Positions 21,463 through 32,400 of a stretch of DNA of 64,000 nt are shown one piece after another. The notes beneath the pieces were generated by a model, which did no database searches, was not told where the DNA came from, and was given only the letters and a program-made list of their open reading frames with translations. The position numbers and the translations under genes were made by a program. The stretch spans positions 1-64,000 of the forward strand of contig KV918784.1 in assembly GCA_002049455.2 (NCBI GenBank), in the 5' to 3' direction. The stretch is from Porphyra umbilicalis. Taxonomy: Eukaryota > Rhodophyta > Bangiophyceae > Bangiales > Bangiaceae. Positions within the stretch are counted from its first letter, which is position 1. The number at the start of each line of letters is the position of its first letter.

Positions 21463-21591
21463 ATACAGCCGTTCTCCCAAAAATCCCGCACTCCAACTGT
21501 TGCAAAAGAGTTCCAAATCGGCCTCTGCGGAGTCGTAGAGGATATCTTTTGCAACAGTTGGAGTGCGGGATTTTTGGGAGAACGGCTGTAT
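21463..21591. repeat. Perfect 47-bp-arm hairpin with 35-nt loop
   Basis: The arms 21463-21509 and 21545-21591 are exact reverse complements. The loop is 21510-21544. Such a long perfect fold is either a very young foldback MITE or a hairpin-RNA source. Confidence 0.93.
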
Positions 21592-22085
21592 GGGACGCAC
21601 TTTTGATGTCGGCCGAGTGCTAGGGTTTTTGTGGAACGACTGTACTGTACCAGAGAAGCATGAGTATGTGAGAGCTCTCACGACACCAGCGCCTGTCCAC
21701 TCCGAATGGTCGCCATCGACCCGTCGTGTACCACATGCCGCGCACCGCGGCACTGGTACCATCACAACGGCCGGTCTATCCTATGGAGATGACTCCTTGG
21801 CAGGATGTCGGCAGGGCGTCAATGCTGGAGAACCCTGGCTCCGAAGCAGGCCGCACGCTTCGCGGCGGTCGTCTCGGAAAGTGCTGGTCTCTTGCACATT
21901 GGTGTTGTTCAGACTATTTTCGAGCCACTGGCTGGTAGCCACTACACAATGCGGACCGGCCAGACAAAAACATACACGAAGAAGCGACCCACAAACAACG
22001 CCGATTGCACGACACGATCGTGACACGTACAGAGCGCCCTGGTCGACGCTGTCGTGCCCTGCATGCTGCACCGACGCGGTTCCTA

Positions 22086-23635
22086 TCACAGAGGCGCGCG
22101 TAGCTTCTCGCGCAGCGCCGCCTGTTCTGGTCGTGTAAAACCTATGGAGCAGAGCAGAGCAGAGCACCACGCAAGGGCGCGCACAAGCCACCACCGAAGC
22201 ACATGCACAGGAACAAAGAGAAGCGAGACAAGCAACATGGGCACGTCAAAAACAGGAACATAGCCGAGGTTCATCGGCGGTACCAACAGGCCTACAGGGA
22301 GAGAACGCCATAATACATGCACATAACCATCCTTCATCCCCTGCTCTCGCTCTTCAGCATCCCCACCTGCGAGCCACCGCAGCAATGGCCCCACTCCCCG
22401 CTCACATCGACACAGTAACGCCGGCCGCCCACGGACGACCTTGCCCCCGCCCACCTCCATATGCTCGACCAGCTCGCCACCCCTCCCCACGCTCCTCCCG
22501 CCGTTCCACCTGCAGTTCATACCTGACTGCTCCAAATAAGCCTCAATAGTCCCTGACCGCTGCCGCATCATCTCCAGCGTGCGCACCATCACGTCGGGTC
22601 CCGCGCGCTCCCACTCGGCCGCTGCCAACCCAACTTGGGTCAGGCGCCCGTCATACCAAGCGCGGACTCCCCCCCCCTCTTCCCCCTCTCCCCGCACGTA
22701 CACCGCCTCAGAGGCCGCATAATCGGCCACAATCTCCGCGTCGGTCGCCCCACACACCGCCAACACGGCCGCCGAAACGATGCCCGTGCGGTCCTTGCCG
22801 GCAGTGCAAAAGAGCGCCACCGGCAGCGTCGCGCTTGCAATCGCCCGCAGCGCCGTGGCAATGCCCGAACCGCCGTGGTGGACGAGCATCGTGTTGAGGC
22901 CCGTCAAGCCGCCGCGGTTCATCAAGTCGACGACGCCGGCGCGGCCCGCCGGGTGGCCGACCGCCGCCTTGGCCAGGATGGGGAGGCTGGTCGACAGGGG
23001 GAGCGGCGACAGCAGCGCCCACGCCGTGCCGAGGTGCGACAAAATGGGCGCGTGCACCCACGTGCGTGTGCCACAGCCAGAGGTGACCTTGGCGGGGGGG
23101 GGGGGCGGCCGCGATGCGACGGGAGTGGTCGCAGTTGCGCCGACAGTGGCAGCGGTTGTGCCATTGGTGCTTGCCGCTTTTACCGCCCCACCAGCGCCGT
23201 TGCCAGCGGCGATACCGATACCCGCCGTGGCGCCGCCATTGTCGGCGGCAGCGCCCAAGAACACTGCCGGCAAGTAGGCTGTTGGCACGGCAGTGCGCTC
23301 CTCTACGCGCTCCGCAGGTGTCCGCAGGTCGATGAACGTGGCTACGCCTACGAGCACCCCGCTGGTGCTCGCGTTGGTGGCCCCCCACGGCGCGCCACAG
23401 CGAAAGATGCGGGCAGGCGGTAGGCGGTCGACGCCGAGCGTCGAGGAAGTCAACGCCGACGATAGGTCCCGCAGGTTGGGCGCCGCAATGGGCGGCGCTG
23501 GCGGCAGCGACGCGTTGGCAGGGGGGGGGGGGGGGCGGGGTTGAACGTGCCAAGCGGTGCCGGTGGCGCCTCCACCGGCGCGCCGTCTGCGGCGGGGGCG
23601 GCGGTTGGATCGGCTACGGGTGGTTTAGAGACCAT
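22086..23635 (-). CDS. Tyrosine-specific protein phosphatase (Y_phosphatase3 type), homopolymer frameshift
   Basis: A Cys-based phosphatase of the group that acts on phosphotyrosine or related phosphoesters. From the ATG at 23635 a Pro/Ala-rich leader runs into a 15-base poly-C (plus strand G-run, 23521-23535), where a one-base length change is needed to join the next frame. That frame carries the family start APNLRDL, then RLPPARIFRCGAP, VATFIDLRTPAE, a Gly/Ala/Thr-rich insert and the P-loop FCTAGKDRTG. The Cys, Lys, Asp and Arg of the loop are present; the usual preceding His is Phe. A hydrophobic C-terminal region (MLLVSLLFVPVHVLRWWLVR) could anchor it in a membrane. An alternative ATG at 23746 would add an Arg-rich, targeting-like peptide. 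The frameshift is probably an assembly or slippage error. Confidence 0.75.
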
Positions 23636-24225
23636 CGTCGGGCGCCAGCAGTGCCAGGCGGGTGGTCGGCTGCACCGGCGAAGCGGCCGTGGCCGTAACC
23701 GACCGATGGGGGGAAGAGGGAGGAAGGCCGCGATGATGGCACGCATGGGGCAAGAGAGACAGCAATGGGGGGGGGGCGAGGCGACGTGAGAAGTATTTTG
23801 AGATCAGGATGCACGGGTGGCCCCGAGCGGTGAAGGAGACAAGAGGAACATATGGTGCAGAGGGCGCGATGGCTGAGCACGATGGGCTCAGTGAGTTGTA
23901 GAAAGTAATGCAGTACAGGTGGAAGCATGGCCGTCCGTGGGGCCCCTGCACACCTGAGTTCGTAGTGAGCCAACGCAGTCAATGGACTGGGTCGAGCGCT
24001 CGACGCGCATGCAAAACAAGCCATTGACATTTTTCCTGGACTTCAGTCTACTATGCATAGCTAATTTAGGGTGCTTTCCCACACCCACACGTCGAAAAAA
24101 ATCCTTTCTTCTAGCGCACGTTCTGGGAGTACTTAAAAAATGTTTTTGGCGGTCCGTTTGGCTCCCTACGCCGTTGGAGGACGTCCCCCGCACAGTGGTG
24201 ACTATCCGTCTGTCACCAGTTCTTA

Positions 24226-24807
24226 TTGCTGACCTCCAAAAAATGGCGGTTGCAGAGTACAGTGCGCTCTCGTTACAAGAGACAGCTGATTCAGCTCAAT
24301 ATGAATAAAAGTGGCCTACATGGACAGGAATGGAAGACTCGCGACCTTTATTCTCTTGTCAACGATTCTCTTATAACGAGAACGCACTGTAGTTGCAATC
24401 ATTCAACAGCGTACGTGGACCAATGGAAAGGCTAGGAATCATGTGAGTTCCTTACACAGTCTCCTCATGCAGCTCTGCGCGCTAGAAACGCACATCAGGA
24501 CCTCAAGAAATCTGAAGAAGTTTGTTGATCTCATGACAAATCACAGGTCTGGACCAGAACCCTCTCCATGCCCTCTCCAGGCCCGAGCAAGCGGCCAAAA
24601 AATCTCAGGAAATCTCATTGTGGGTTGCAATGGATCTGCGTGACCCCTGCAAGACACGTTGATTGGCTTGCAAGTTTACTGGCGGCAACTCTCAGCCAAT
24701 AGTACGATCGTGGCTTGTCGAACAGCCAATCCTACTTCATTTCTATGCTGTGTCGTCGGCTCTGCCTTCCTTCTCTCTGCAACCGCCATTTTTTGGAGGA
24801 TAGCAAT
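24226..24807. mobile_element. MITE with about 33-bp terminal inverted repeats
   Basis: The left end ATTGCTGACCTCCAAAAAAT... (24226-24257) pairs with 24775-24807. Twenty-five bases (24233-24257 with 24775-24799) are exact and the outer part has two mismatches. A second, inner inverted pair (TACAGTGCGCTCTCGTTACA near 24257, and its near-complement near 24368-24393) suggests nested structure. There is no coding capacity. The AAAATGGCGGTT core is reminiscent of Mutator-like ends, but no target duplication was established. Confidence 0.75.
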
Positions 24808-25289
24808 AGCAAATCGGGCTTGTGTGGGAAATCCACAGTGTTTACATATGAAATCGGGTGCCTTCGGAACCGCTCACGGCGCAGTTCACTGTTTTTTTAA
24901 AAAATAAACAAAGCATATCGGCGCGGTCTGAGTCACACCACTGGACTCGTGAACTTACCAGCTCTCCAACGATGCCTTGTGCGCCTCAAACGGAGCACTC
25001 CTGGACGAGAGCAGCGTGTTTCTCTGGAAAAGAGCAGGAGAAAGTACATGGCCGGATCGGTGCAATTCTGCGTCCACAGAGCCCTTCCAGTGAGTACTGA
25101 TCGGAGCGTCTTGCTCCCGCCCGCGTTCGCCGCAGGGATCCGAATGTCGAGTCACTCCGATGCACCCCGAAGCTCCGCAGTGGCTGTATGGGCCGATTTC
25201 TCGGCAAAGGTCGACGAAGAGGTGTGGTCAGCTCATGAGAGGCTCTGGACCCCGAGTTTCGTCGTCACATTGTAATGTGCGAGTTTTTC

Positions 25290-25560
25290 AGGGCTACCCA
25301 TCGCCCCCCCCACCCCCCGCCCTTCATGTCACCACAGCACAGCCCTGTCCCAGTTCCCTGCGTACCAGCACAGGCTTACTCATCATTTTATCGTCCATCT
25401 GATAGCCCCTGAGCCCCCCTAACCCACCTCCCCCCTTCCCATCCGCCCCCCTTCCTCCCCCACCCGTGCGCCCCCCGTCCCCACGTCTGTCCTTGGCCTG
25501 CAGCCTTCCCCCCACTGCCTCCCCTCCTCCCTCCCCCCTGCTCTATCTTCGACCCCCGCC
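25290..25560 (+). repeat. Polypyrimidine (C/T) tract
   Basis: About 270 bp with almost no purine runs, mostly CCCCCC and CCTCC blocks. It could form triplex or i-motif structures. The stretch 24808-26018 otherwise shows no gene. Confidence 0.7.
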
Positions 25561-26018
25561 CACAGTCTTGTTCTAGCAACCCTCTGAGTCTCATGACCCT
25601 AGAGATTCCTCGACAACTCATGTGCCCCTCGTCTGCGAAACGTCTAGAGCTACACGCGCTCCCTTCGCTGTCCACACAGCTCTTTCGTGTGGTCGAAGGC
25701 GACACAAGAATGTGAACTCGGGGCTCCAGATGATCAAATACTCCGTTCATACTAAGTTTTTCTGACTTTAATGTGCGATTCCGAGCCGTTCTCACATGAG
25801 AAATCATTGTGTCGAGAACTGGTACAGACATTTTCTTGGGTGCATTTTCCAGAAGGAGAACGGGAGCGCTCCATCGGAAACGACAAAGACCCTCGACCCT
25901 GCGAGACTCTCCTGAGGCGAGCCATATTTTTATTTTCCGGTGGGGATGAGATTAAGCTTTCATCAGAGGCCAGTTGCTAAGAATTGGTGTAAGACGGATA
26001 ACCGGGGGTGGGACACAA

Positions 26019-26933
26019 ATGCCATTTTGGGCCACCGACGCTTCCAGGGCGCTTGTTGCCGCCGGTGGATTACGCACGAAGACACTGGTCGTGCCCATTC
26101 TTGAGGGCAATGAGTGGTGCGCGCTCGTCATTCTGGGATTTCCTGCGGCTCTCACCAGCCACATGCTTGAAGCCAGGAGGTGCTGCACGGGTACGCAGCA
26201 GCGCGCAACGCAGCCAGCTCTCCTCAGCATACTCGCTGACCCGGCGTCTCGGGGCGCGGGTCTCCGTAGCCAGTCAGTGCGGTGCCTGCAGGATGTTGTT
26301 ACGGTTGCGTCGTGCCTCGCGAACGGGCTGCCCACGACAACGGCGTCTTTGCAGTCGCCAGGGCATGTTGTTCGGACGCTGCTCACCCCCATTGACCTTG
26401 TTGATGGGGTTTGGGAAATGGATCTCCTTTTGACTGGCCCCTCGATGCTGGCGCATGTCTTCTTTCTACTATCCGCTGCAGAAGAGCACAATGTCTCTCT
26501 CATGCACGAAGGAAGGGAGGAATGGGATGGTGTGTTGACCGCAAGGGGTAGGCGGGGGAACACGCGCGGCCTTCTTCTTGCTCATCGCCACGGGCCTGCA
26601 TCGTTAATCTCAGTGGAAGATAGGGGACGACGAGTGCACAATGCAAACATTGCTGAGTCTGTCGAAGCGTCGGGCAATCACAGCCGTGACGGCCACGGAC
26701 ACGGCTCTGTTGGCTTGCGCGGGAGGAGCTTCTCCCGCGGGAGTGGTGGTTCGTATCATGAGCGGCTACAACGCGCCGCTGACGCCAATATAGACTCTGA
26801 CAACAACAGCGCTGGGCCGCTGGCGGACCACTCCGTGGCGAGTTGCTCTCCTCGTGTGGCCATGACGCGTGGCAAGCCAGACAGTTCCGCACAGGTGGTG
26901 AGACAGTCAATCGGTCAAGCACGCCTCCTATGA
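26019..26933 (+). CDS. Unidentified ORF, possibly transposon-associated (weak Ulp1-like layout)
   Basis: A 304-residue frame from the ATG at 26019. The N-terminal part (TKTLVVPILEGNEWCALVI, later LLSILADPASRG) has the spacing of a Ulp1/C48 protease core (vP-HW-L-vi ... DS). The catalytic His position reads Glu, and no clear Cys box is seen, so the resemblance is weak. The C-terminal third is Ser/Arg/Gly-rich. It lies just upstream of, and on the same strand as, the JmjC gene, so it may belong to the same large element; Ulp1 domains are known cargo of plant DNA transposons. It could equally be unrelated. Confidence 0.3.
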   Translation: MPFWATDASRALVAAGGLRTKTLVVPILEGNEWCALVILGFPAALTSHMLEARRCCTGTQQRATQPALLSILADPASRGAGLRSQSVRCLQDVVTVASCLANGLPTTTASLQSPGHVVRTLLTPIDLVDGVWEMDLLLTGPSMLAHVFFLLSAAEEHNVSLMHEGREEWDGVLTARGRRGNTRGLLLAHRHGPASLISVEDRGRRVHNANIAESVEASGNHSRDGHGHGSVGLRGRSFSRGSGGSYHERLQRAADANIDSDNNSAGPLADHSVASCSPRVAMTRGKPDSSAQVVRQSIGQARLL

Positions 26934-27113
26934 GCAGGGGAGAGTACGTTGGAGCCTTGTTTCGCGCGGCTGACGCGTCCAAGATACTCGCCCCACGGGT
27001 GGGGCGCTTGCAAGCCGCTGTGGACAACGCTGCCGAACGAAACTTGAGCAACCAGGCGGCGCACCTTCAACCCACAGACGACAAAGTCGCTGGCGCGCCC
27101 CGGCCGAGTAGAC

Positions 27114-29419
27114 GTGGCTCATCATCGTATGCAGCACGTTCGCAGACGCCGCCGACACGCCGAGCTCGCCTTGGGGTGGCGGCCATCTGCTAGACGCAGC
27201 CCCCGACGCTGTCAGGCGCGGCCGGACAGCTACAGCAGAACGGATAAAGTTTTGGGCGCTCCGCAGCACGAACAAGATGTCCATCGCGGTCGTGGAGGCA
27301 CCGCAAAAGAAGGCAGGGGAGGTGGCAGGATTGGTTTAAACGCTCCTGCACCAGCTCGCCCACCTGACAGTGTGCCACGCGCAGAGCGGCATTCTGCAGG
27401 TGGCATGTTGTCGCTCCCTGCAGGAAGCAGCGCGCAGCAAAAGCGTGTCGGGAAAGGTGGCAACGTCCGTGATGAGGGTGGGGCTCGAGCGGAAGTGGCA
27501 CCAGTGGTAGGTCTCGAAGGAGGCGGCGGGGGCAATGCAGATGGAGGCTGTCGCCGCACAGTGCACGTGCAGATGCGCGTCGGGCGTCACGAACGGCGCG
27601 CCAGAGCTGCGACAGCCGCGGCGGGTGCTGCGGCCGTGGAGGTGGCCGATGAAGCGAAGACGGCAGCTGATGCGACGGCGCGCATGGACGGGCCAACACA
27701 GCAATGCGTGGCTGGCTCGGCTCCCATCATTCACGTGGACGACTTGCCGCGCGACGGCCTTCCGTACTTATTTCGTAAGCACTCTCGGCAAGTGGAAGAA
27801 TTTGGAGCTGTAATGTTTCTTGTAAGTTCATTAATCCGGCCGCAATTGAGCTCCGTCCCAAAACTCGTTACGGTACAAGTTCAACACCAAACTTTCCCCA
27901 TGATCCCAACTGTGGTGAGCAAAGTTCAACGCCACGCCGATGCATCCGGCTTGCATGAGCAATGCAATGGCGATGCGGATGCCTTTGCGGTCAATTTACC
28001 CGATTGCGCCAAGCGAGAGGTGTCAAGTACTAGCCACGATGCCAGCTGCAAGGCGAGTGCCGCCGGGCTGCTCATGCAGTTCTTGACTTTGGAGAAGAGC
28101 GCGTCCTGCTCAGCGTGAACGACCAGTCGGTGTTTCCAGTGCACCCTGCTGATCAATTTCAGCGCGCAGCGGCAGCCGGGTCAGGCTGTCTGCAGCGCCG
28201 TTCGTCAAGGTCAACATTCCTTATCGGAACAGCACAGTTCCTTCCAGGAGTGATGGGCTCGGTAGAAGCGCCGGGGATCCCGAAGCTGCGCCGAATGGAA
28301 CGTGTCGGTCCCCTAGAGATCGCATGGTCTGTCCTTGAACGATCAATTGCGTCGGAATGTCTCGCTGCTTATCCACCGCTGACGGCATGACGACCAATAT
28401 GCTCTACAAGAGGACACTTTGGTCAATAATTCCTCTTCACATGGAGGACAGCAACCTGCTTTCTATGTCCCCTCTCCACGACGGAGCCACAAGACTCTGG
28501 TGGGTAACTCCTCTGAACCAGGTCTGCAACATGTTCGACGTGCTGCTCCAGTGCCTGCACCCACTCGTGCTCACTGTCGTCGGGCGGAATATCCGCAATT
28601 TCTTGGCAACGAAGCGTGCAAACTGTTCACCGCAAGTCTTTCTAGACAACGGCGTGAAGATGTCGCTGGTGCATCAGGAAGTCGGCGCCTATGTCTTGAC
28701 AGCCGCAGGTACCCCACACATGAGCCTCAACCTCGGCGCCAACGTAGCGTCGGCCGTCAATTACACGTGTTTGGCATGGTTTGGGCGCGCTGTTGAATAC
28801 ATGGAAAGCTTATTTGGAGCTTGGGTACGTCCCCTTTTCATTCGAGAAGCTCCTGGTACTCTCGATCGATCTGCTTGCTGCTGCAATGTGGTGGTTTGGT
28901 AGTGCAAGCTGAATTGCAGCCTGCGACCCTGCGCTTTTTGTCCGCGATTTCAACGTGCTCATCGCGCACCTGGAGAGGTACTTGCTCGAGAACGACCGCT
29001 TTGTCAGCGGACAAGGGGCAGGCTGCTAGACGACGGCAATCGATAGCGTCAGCCCGGAGTGGAAGGCCTTTTTGGCGGCGGACACGGTCCGGGAGGCCGA
29101 TGTCAGTGACGCACTGCGCGTGGACCTCTCTGGAGATGGGTTCACGTGTTCAACGCGCTACGCTGTCTACTGGCTGTCTGTAGAAGTCTGCTTGTCGTGC
29201 ATATCGTTCTTTGGAGGCGCTCCAGACGAGGCGCCTCTGTGCTGTTGGCGCTGCACCGAGAGCACGTATCGCTGCTGGCTCGTCATACAGGAGGAGGGCA
29301 AGCCCGACCAGCCTGTGGACGGTTTGCACAAGCCCATGGTGTTGTGGCGGCACTCCACCTCACAGGTGAGAGATCTGGTCGCCAAGTTGCGCCGCGTGCT
29401 GAAGACTGTCCGCCATTGA
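27114..29419 (+). pseudogene. JmjC plus C5HC2-type zinc-finger protein (histone-demethylase-like), transposon-borne, broken
   Basis: A 2-oxoglutarate/Fe(II) dioxygenase of the JmjC class. An early segment (DGLPYLFRKHSRQVEEFGAV) ends at a textbook donor CTT|GTAAGT (27822). A later frame gives WSVLERSIASECLAAYPP, then, one base out of frame, DGMTTNMLYKRTLWS. The JmjC core follows: PLHMEDSNLLSM (Fe ligands H and E), LHDGATRLWWVTP, HQEVGAYVL and AGTPHMSLNLG (second Fe His). The 2-oxoglutarate Lys position is Arg. A final exon (about 28920-29419) carries a cysteine cluster: CSTR/CxxC, CLSC, CCWRC and C, resembling the C5HC2 finger that follows JmjC in KDM5-type enzymes. TAG at 29028-29030 (GAG in the 49982 copy) and the frame break make it a pseudogene as read. 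It is convergent with the transposase at 29576. Confidence 0.7.
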
Positions 29420-32400
29420 CGTTTGCACGTCGCACGCATATTTCTTTCTCAGTTTCCCTTTTTTCTGTTGCTCTTCGTTAGAGCTTTCTGCTTTCGCGGG
29501 TCTTTCACAGCTCACTATCATTGCTGTTGCTCATTATGATGTATATGCCCCATGCTTTTATTCCCTCATGACCTCTCAGAGGGAAGACCTGCTTGACGAA
29601 CATGCCTCCCCACGCTTGAACGGAAAGCCCGACTTCTTCTGAAACAAAAAAAACTTTGACTGGCTCGGCAGGACCAGTGCGACCTGCTTCACGTGCTGTG
29701 CAACAAGTAAAACAAGCTCATTGGGCTCCTCTAGCACTACTTCATTGGGTTTACCCGTACCGCTGGCTGATTGGCCAGCATGCCGCACCCACCGTTGGCA
29801 GAAGAGCTTAACGACACTTTCCACGGTTGCAATGTTTTGCACCAGAAAGTGATTCATGAAAATGCTCGGCTCGACAACTGCCCCGTTGCGGACAACAACG
29901 CGTGTACGGGAGGAACGTTCGAGCACACCAACCGTGCTTCCCCGTTTGAGCCTGAGACGGCCACCAAAGCGCGTCATCCACCAAAACTGCACGAAATCCC
30001 CGGGCTTCGCGAGTGTCGGTGGGCACTAGAAGCCTACAGACTTTGCATCCACTCTTCTTGCGGACGACCCATCCGCTGTCTGCCGGACGCGGCGGCACCG
30101 AACGGGCCCCTTTCATGTGATGCTGCACCATCTTCAAGTGTGACCCGTCTCTATTGTTGAGCCACTCGGCCGGAACGCCATTGGCCGCTGCATCTCTCAC
30201 AAACTTTGCGAGCACGTCAACCTCTCTCCACCGCAGCATGGAGAACGCGGCTGGATCTTTGTCATTGCTGAGAAGAAGTTCTCGCTTGGAGTGCTGATGG
30301 AACTTCTCAAATAAATGCTCGCACAGTGCAGAACTCAGCTGTACGATCGGCAGCGTGCGATACAGCAGCTCAAGTAATCTGTGGACAAAAGGTCTGTCCC
30401 ACTTGCCTGAGTGAGTCGCTAGTGCGCCAATGTCGCTCATGAGGGTACGTTCGAGACTCTGCAGTTCAGATACATTGGGCCTCGAGCAGACTGCCTCCTC
30501 TCCATCGGCGTCCCGTGTAGGCCTATGTAACAGCGTGTTGACAAAGCCCCTCAAAGATGACAGCGCCACTAACGTGCTAAGATTTTCTGGCGCAGCCGTA
30601 GCTCTGAAAACGATCCCATCCAGAACAGTAGGCGCGATGTTCAGGAGCACGACATAGTCGGCCATTGAAAACGTAGTGCCACCCACCTTTTCGGCTCAAA
30701 AGCGATCGAGACGGTGTTGGAGGGCACGTGCGTCGCAGCTGCTCGCATACGCTCCAGGAACAGATCACTCTGGGCGACTGTGAGGTACGTAAACGTCCAT
30801 TCCAGAAGCCGGGGAGCAAGTTCATACAGGAGGAGATGTGATGGGGCTGATAAAACGTGCTCGTGAACATCGAACGACCCGGGACCTCGAGCGCCAACAA
30901 GCAGTCTCGCAAAATTGTCCACATTTCTTGGTATGCCATTCGCGTGTAGAGCAACCTTCTTGGCCGCATCGGACAATATCAAGGAGCGATCGATGGTTGA
31001 CTTAATCACTTCTGTACGCTCTTGAATGCGAGCGTACCTCACGTCCCGCACATCAAAAACTTGAGCGCTATTCATCGCGCGGTCCTGTCGCACACTGCTT
31101 GTCTTCTGGCTGACAATTTCGCAGCTTGTACAGTGTTCCACCCCGGGCGCTCCGATATTGTTGGAAAACTTTGCAGCCATGGGAAAGTCAAAAATGCCGA
31201 TGCACGGATACACGTGCACGGTTACATCCTGCTTGGAAAAGGCATCATGCAGAACGACTCCTGTTGTCGAAAGCATCAGGAGATCCTCCACAATTCGCAG
31301 CACGAGTGGCCCAGCGTCCGCCCCAGGTGGAAGGTAACACAGAGGGCGAACAGAATACTGTCTGTCCTTCAGACAAAAAGAGGTCTACGACCCGTAGTGC
31401 CCCTCTTTGTCTCCTCCGCGACGCTTTTAATTTCCGTACTCGTCCGCAAGCCATGTAGCGTAGACGACGTGTGGGTCCTTCGTCGGCATAAGTTCAGCGA
31501 CTTCTATCGGAGACAAACTCAGCGTGATTTGCGTAGCCCAGCAGAGTTCTAGCCAGCTGCCTGCCACAGCGTCGGTTTCGGGAATCACGCACTGGATGTA
31601 CACTGCACCATCCCGAATATAGCGTATGGTGCACGAACCATCGCCAGAAATGCAGGCCTTTATTGAAGGCGGTGACCGAGAAGTGGAGCACAGCGACAAG
31701 GAGGCAGTGAAGTCTCCCACCCGAAGGGACGTCGGTATGGCGTACATCGCTTCTGACAGAGAAACGTCGCCGTCGTCAGCAGTACCTGTGCTCAATTGAT
31801 GCGCCCCCATGTGTTCGACTTCCGGCATGCATAGCTTCGTGGTGCACCCGACTTTTTGCTAGTCGCCGTTGAGGCGGAAATCACTACGAAAGCTAAAGTG
31901 CGACGGATCCCGAGCCGCCAGGGTCTGAAAACATTCTTCCGGTCTTTCTGCGGAGCCGAGCGCTGAGTCCCCGGCGTCATGAAACACAGCTGCAGTGACA
32001 GGGTCTGCAAAGGCACTGACGACGTGAGCAGAAAAAGGTATGTAGCCGGTTCGAGCGTCCGGCAGCTTTCGCATTGTCTTTCCCTTCCCGACTGGCAGGG
32101 TCCTGCTTGTTCGCTGCCAGCGCACGGGAGCTGCCCGCTCCAACAGAGCGGCGCGGATCTTACCCAGACGCCATCTCGATGGCCACTGCTCGGTCGCGCA
32201 CAGGGCGTTCTCCTCCTCACGCATGCTGTCGCCCTGCCGCACCGTGAGGCGGCCCTTGCCAAAGAGATAGCCGTAGCAATGTAGCTCTCGACTAGATTTG
32301 AAAATGCCTTCTACGTCTTCTTCGTCGGTCAGGCCGCACCAGTCAATGTTTGAGCTGCTGGAAGAGACCATCTCCATGTTCACCGCGTCACCCTCATCTG

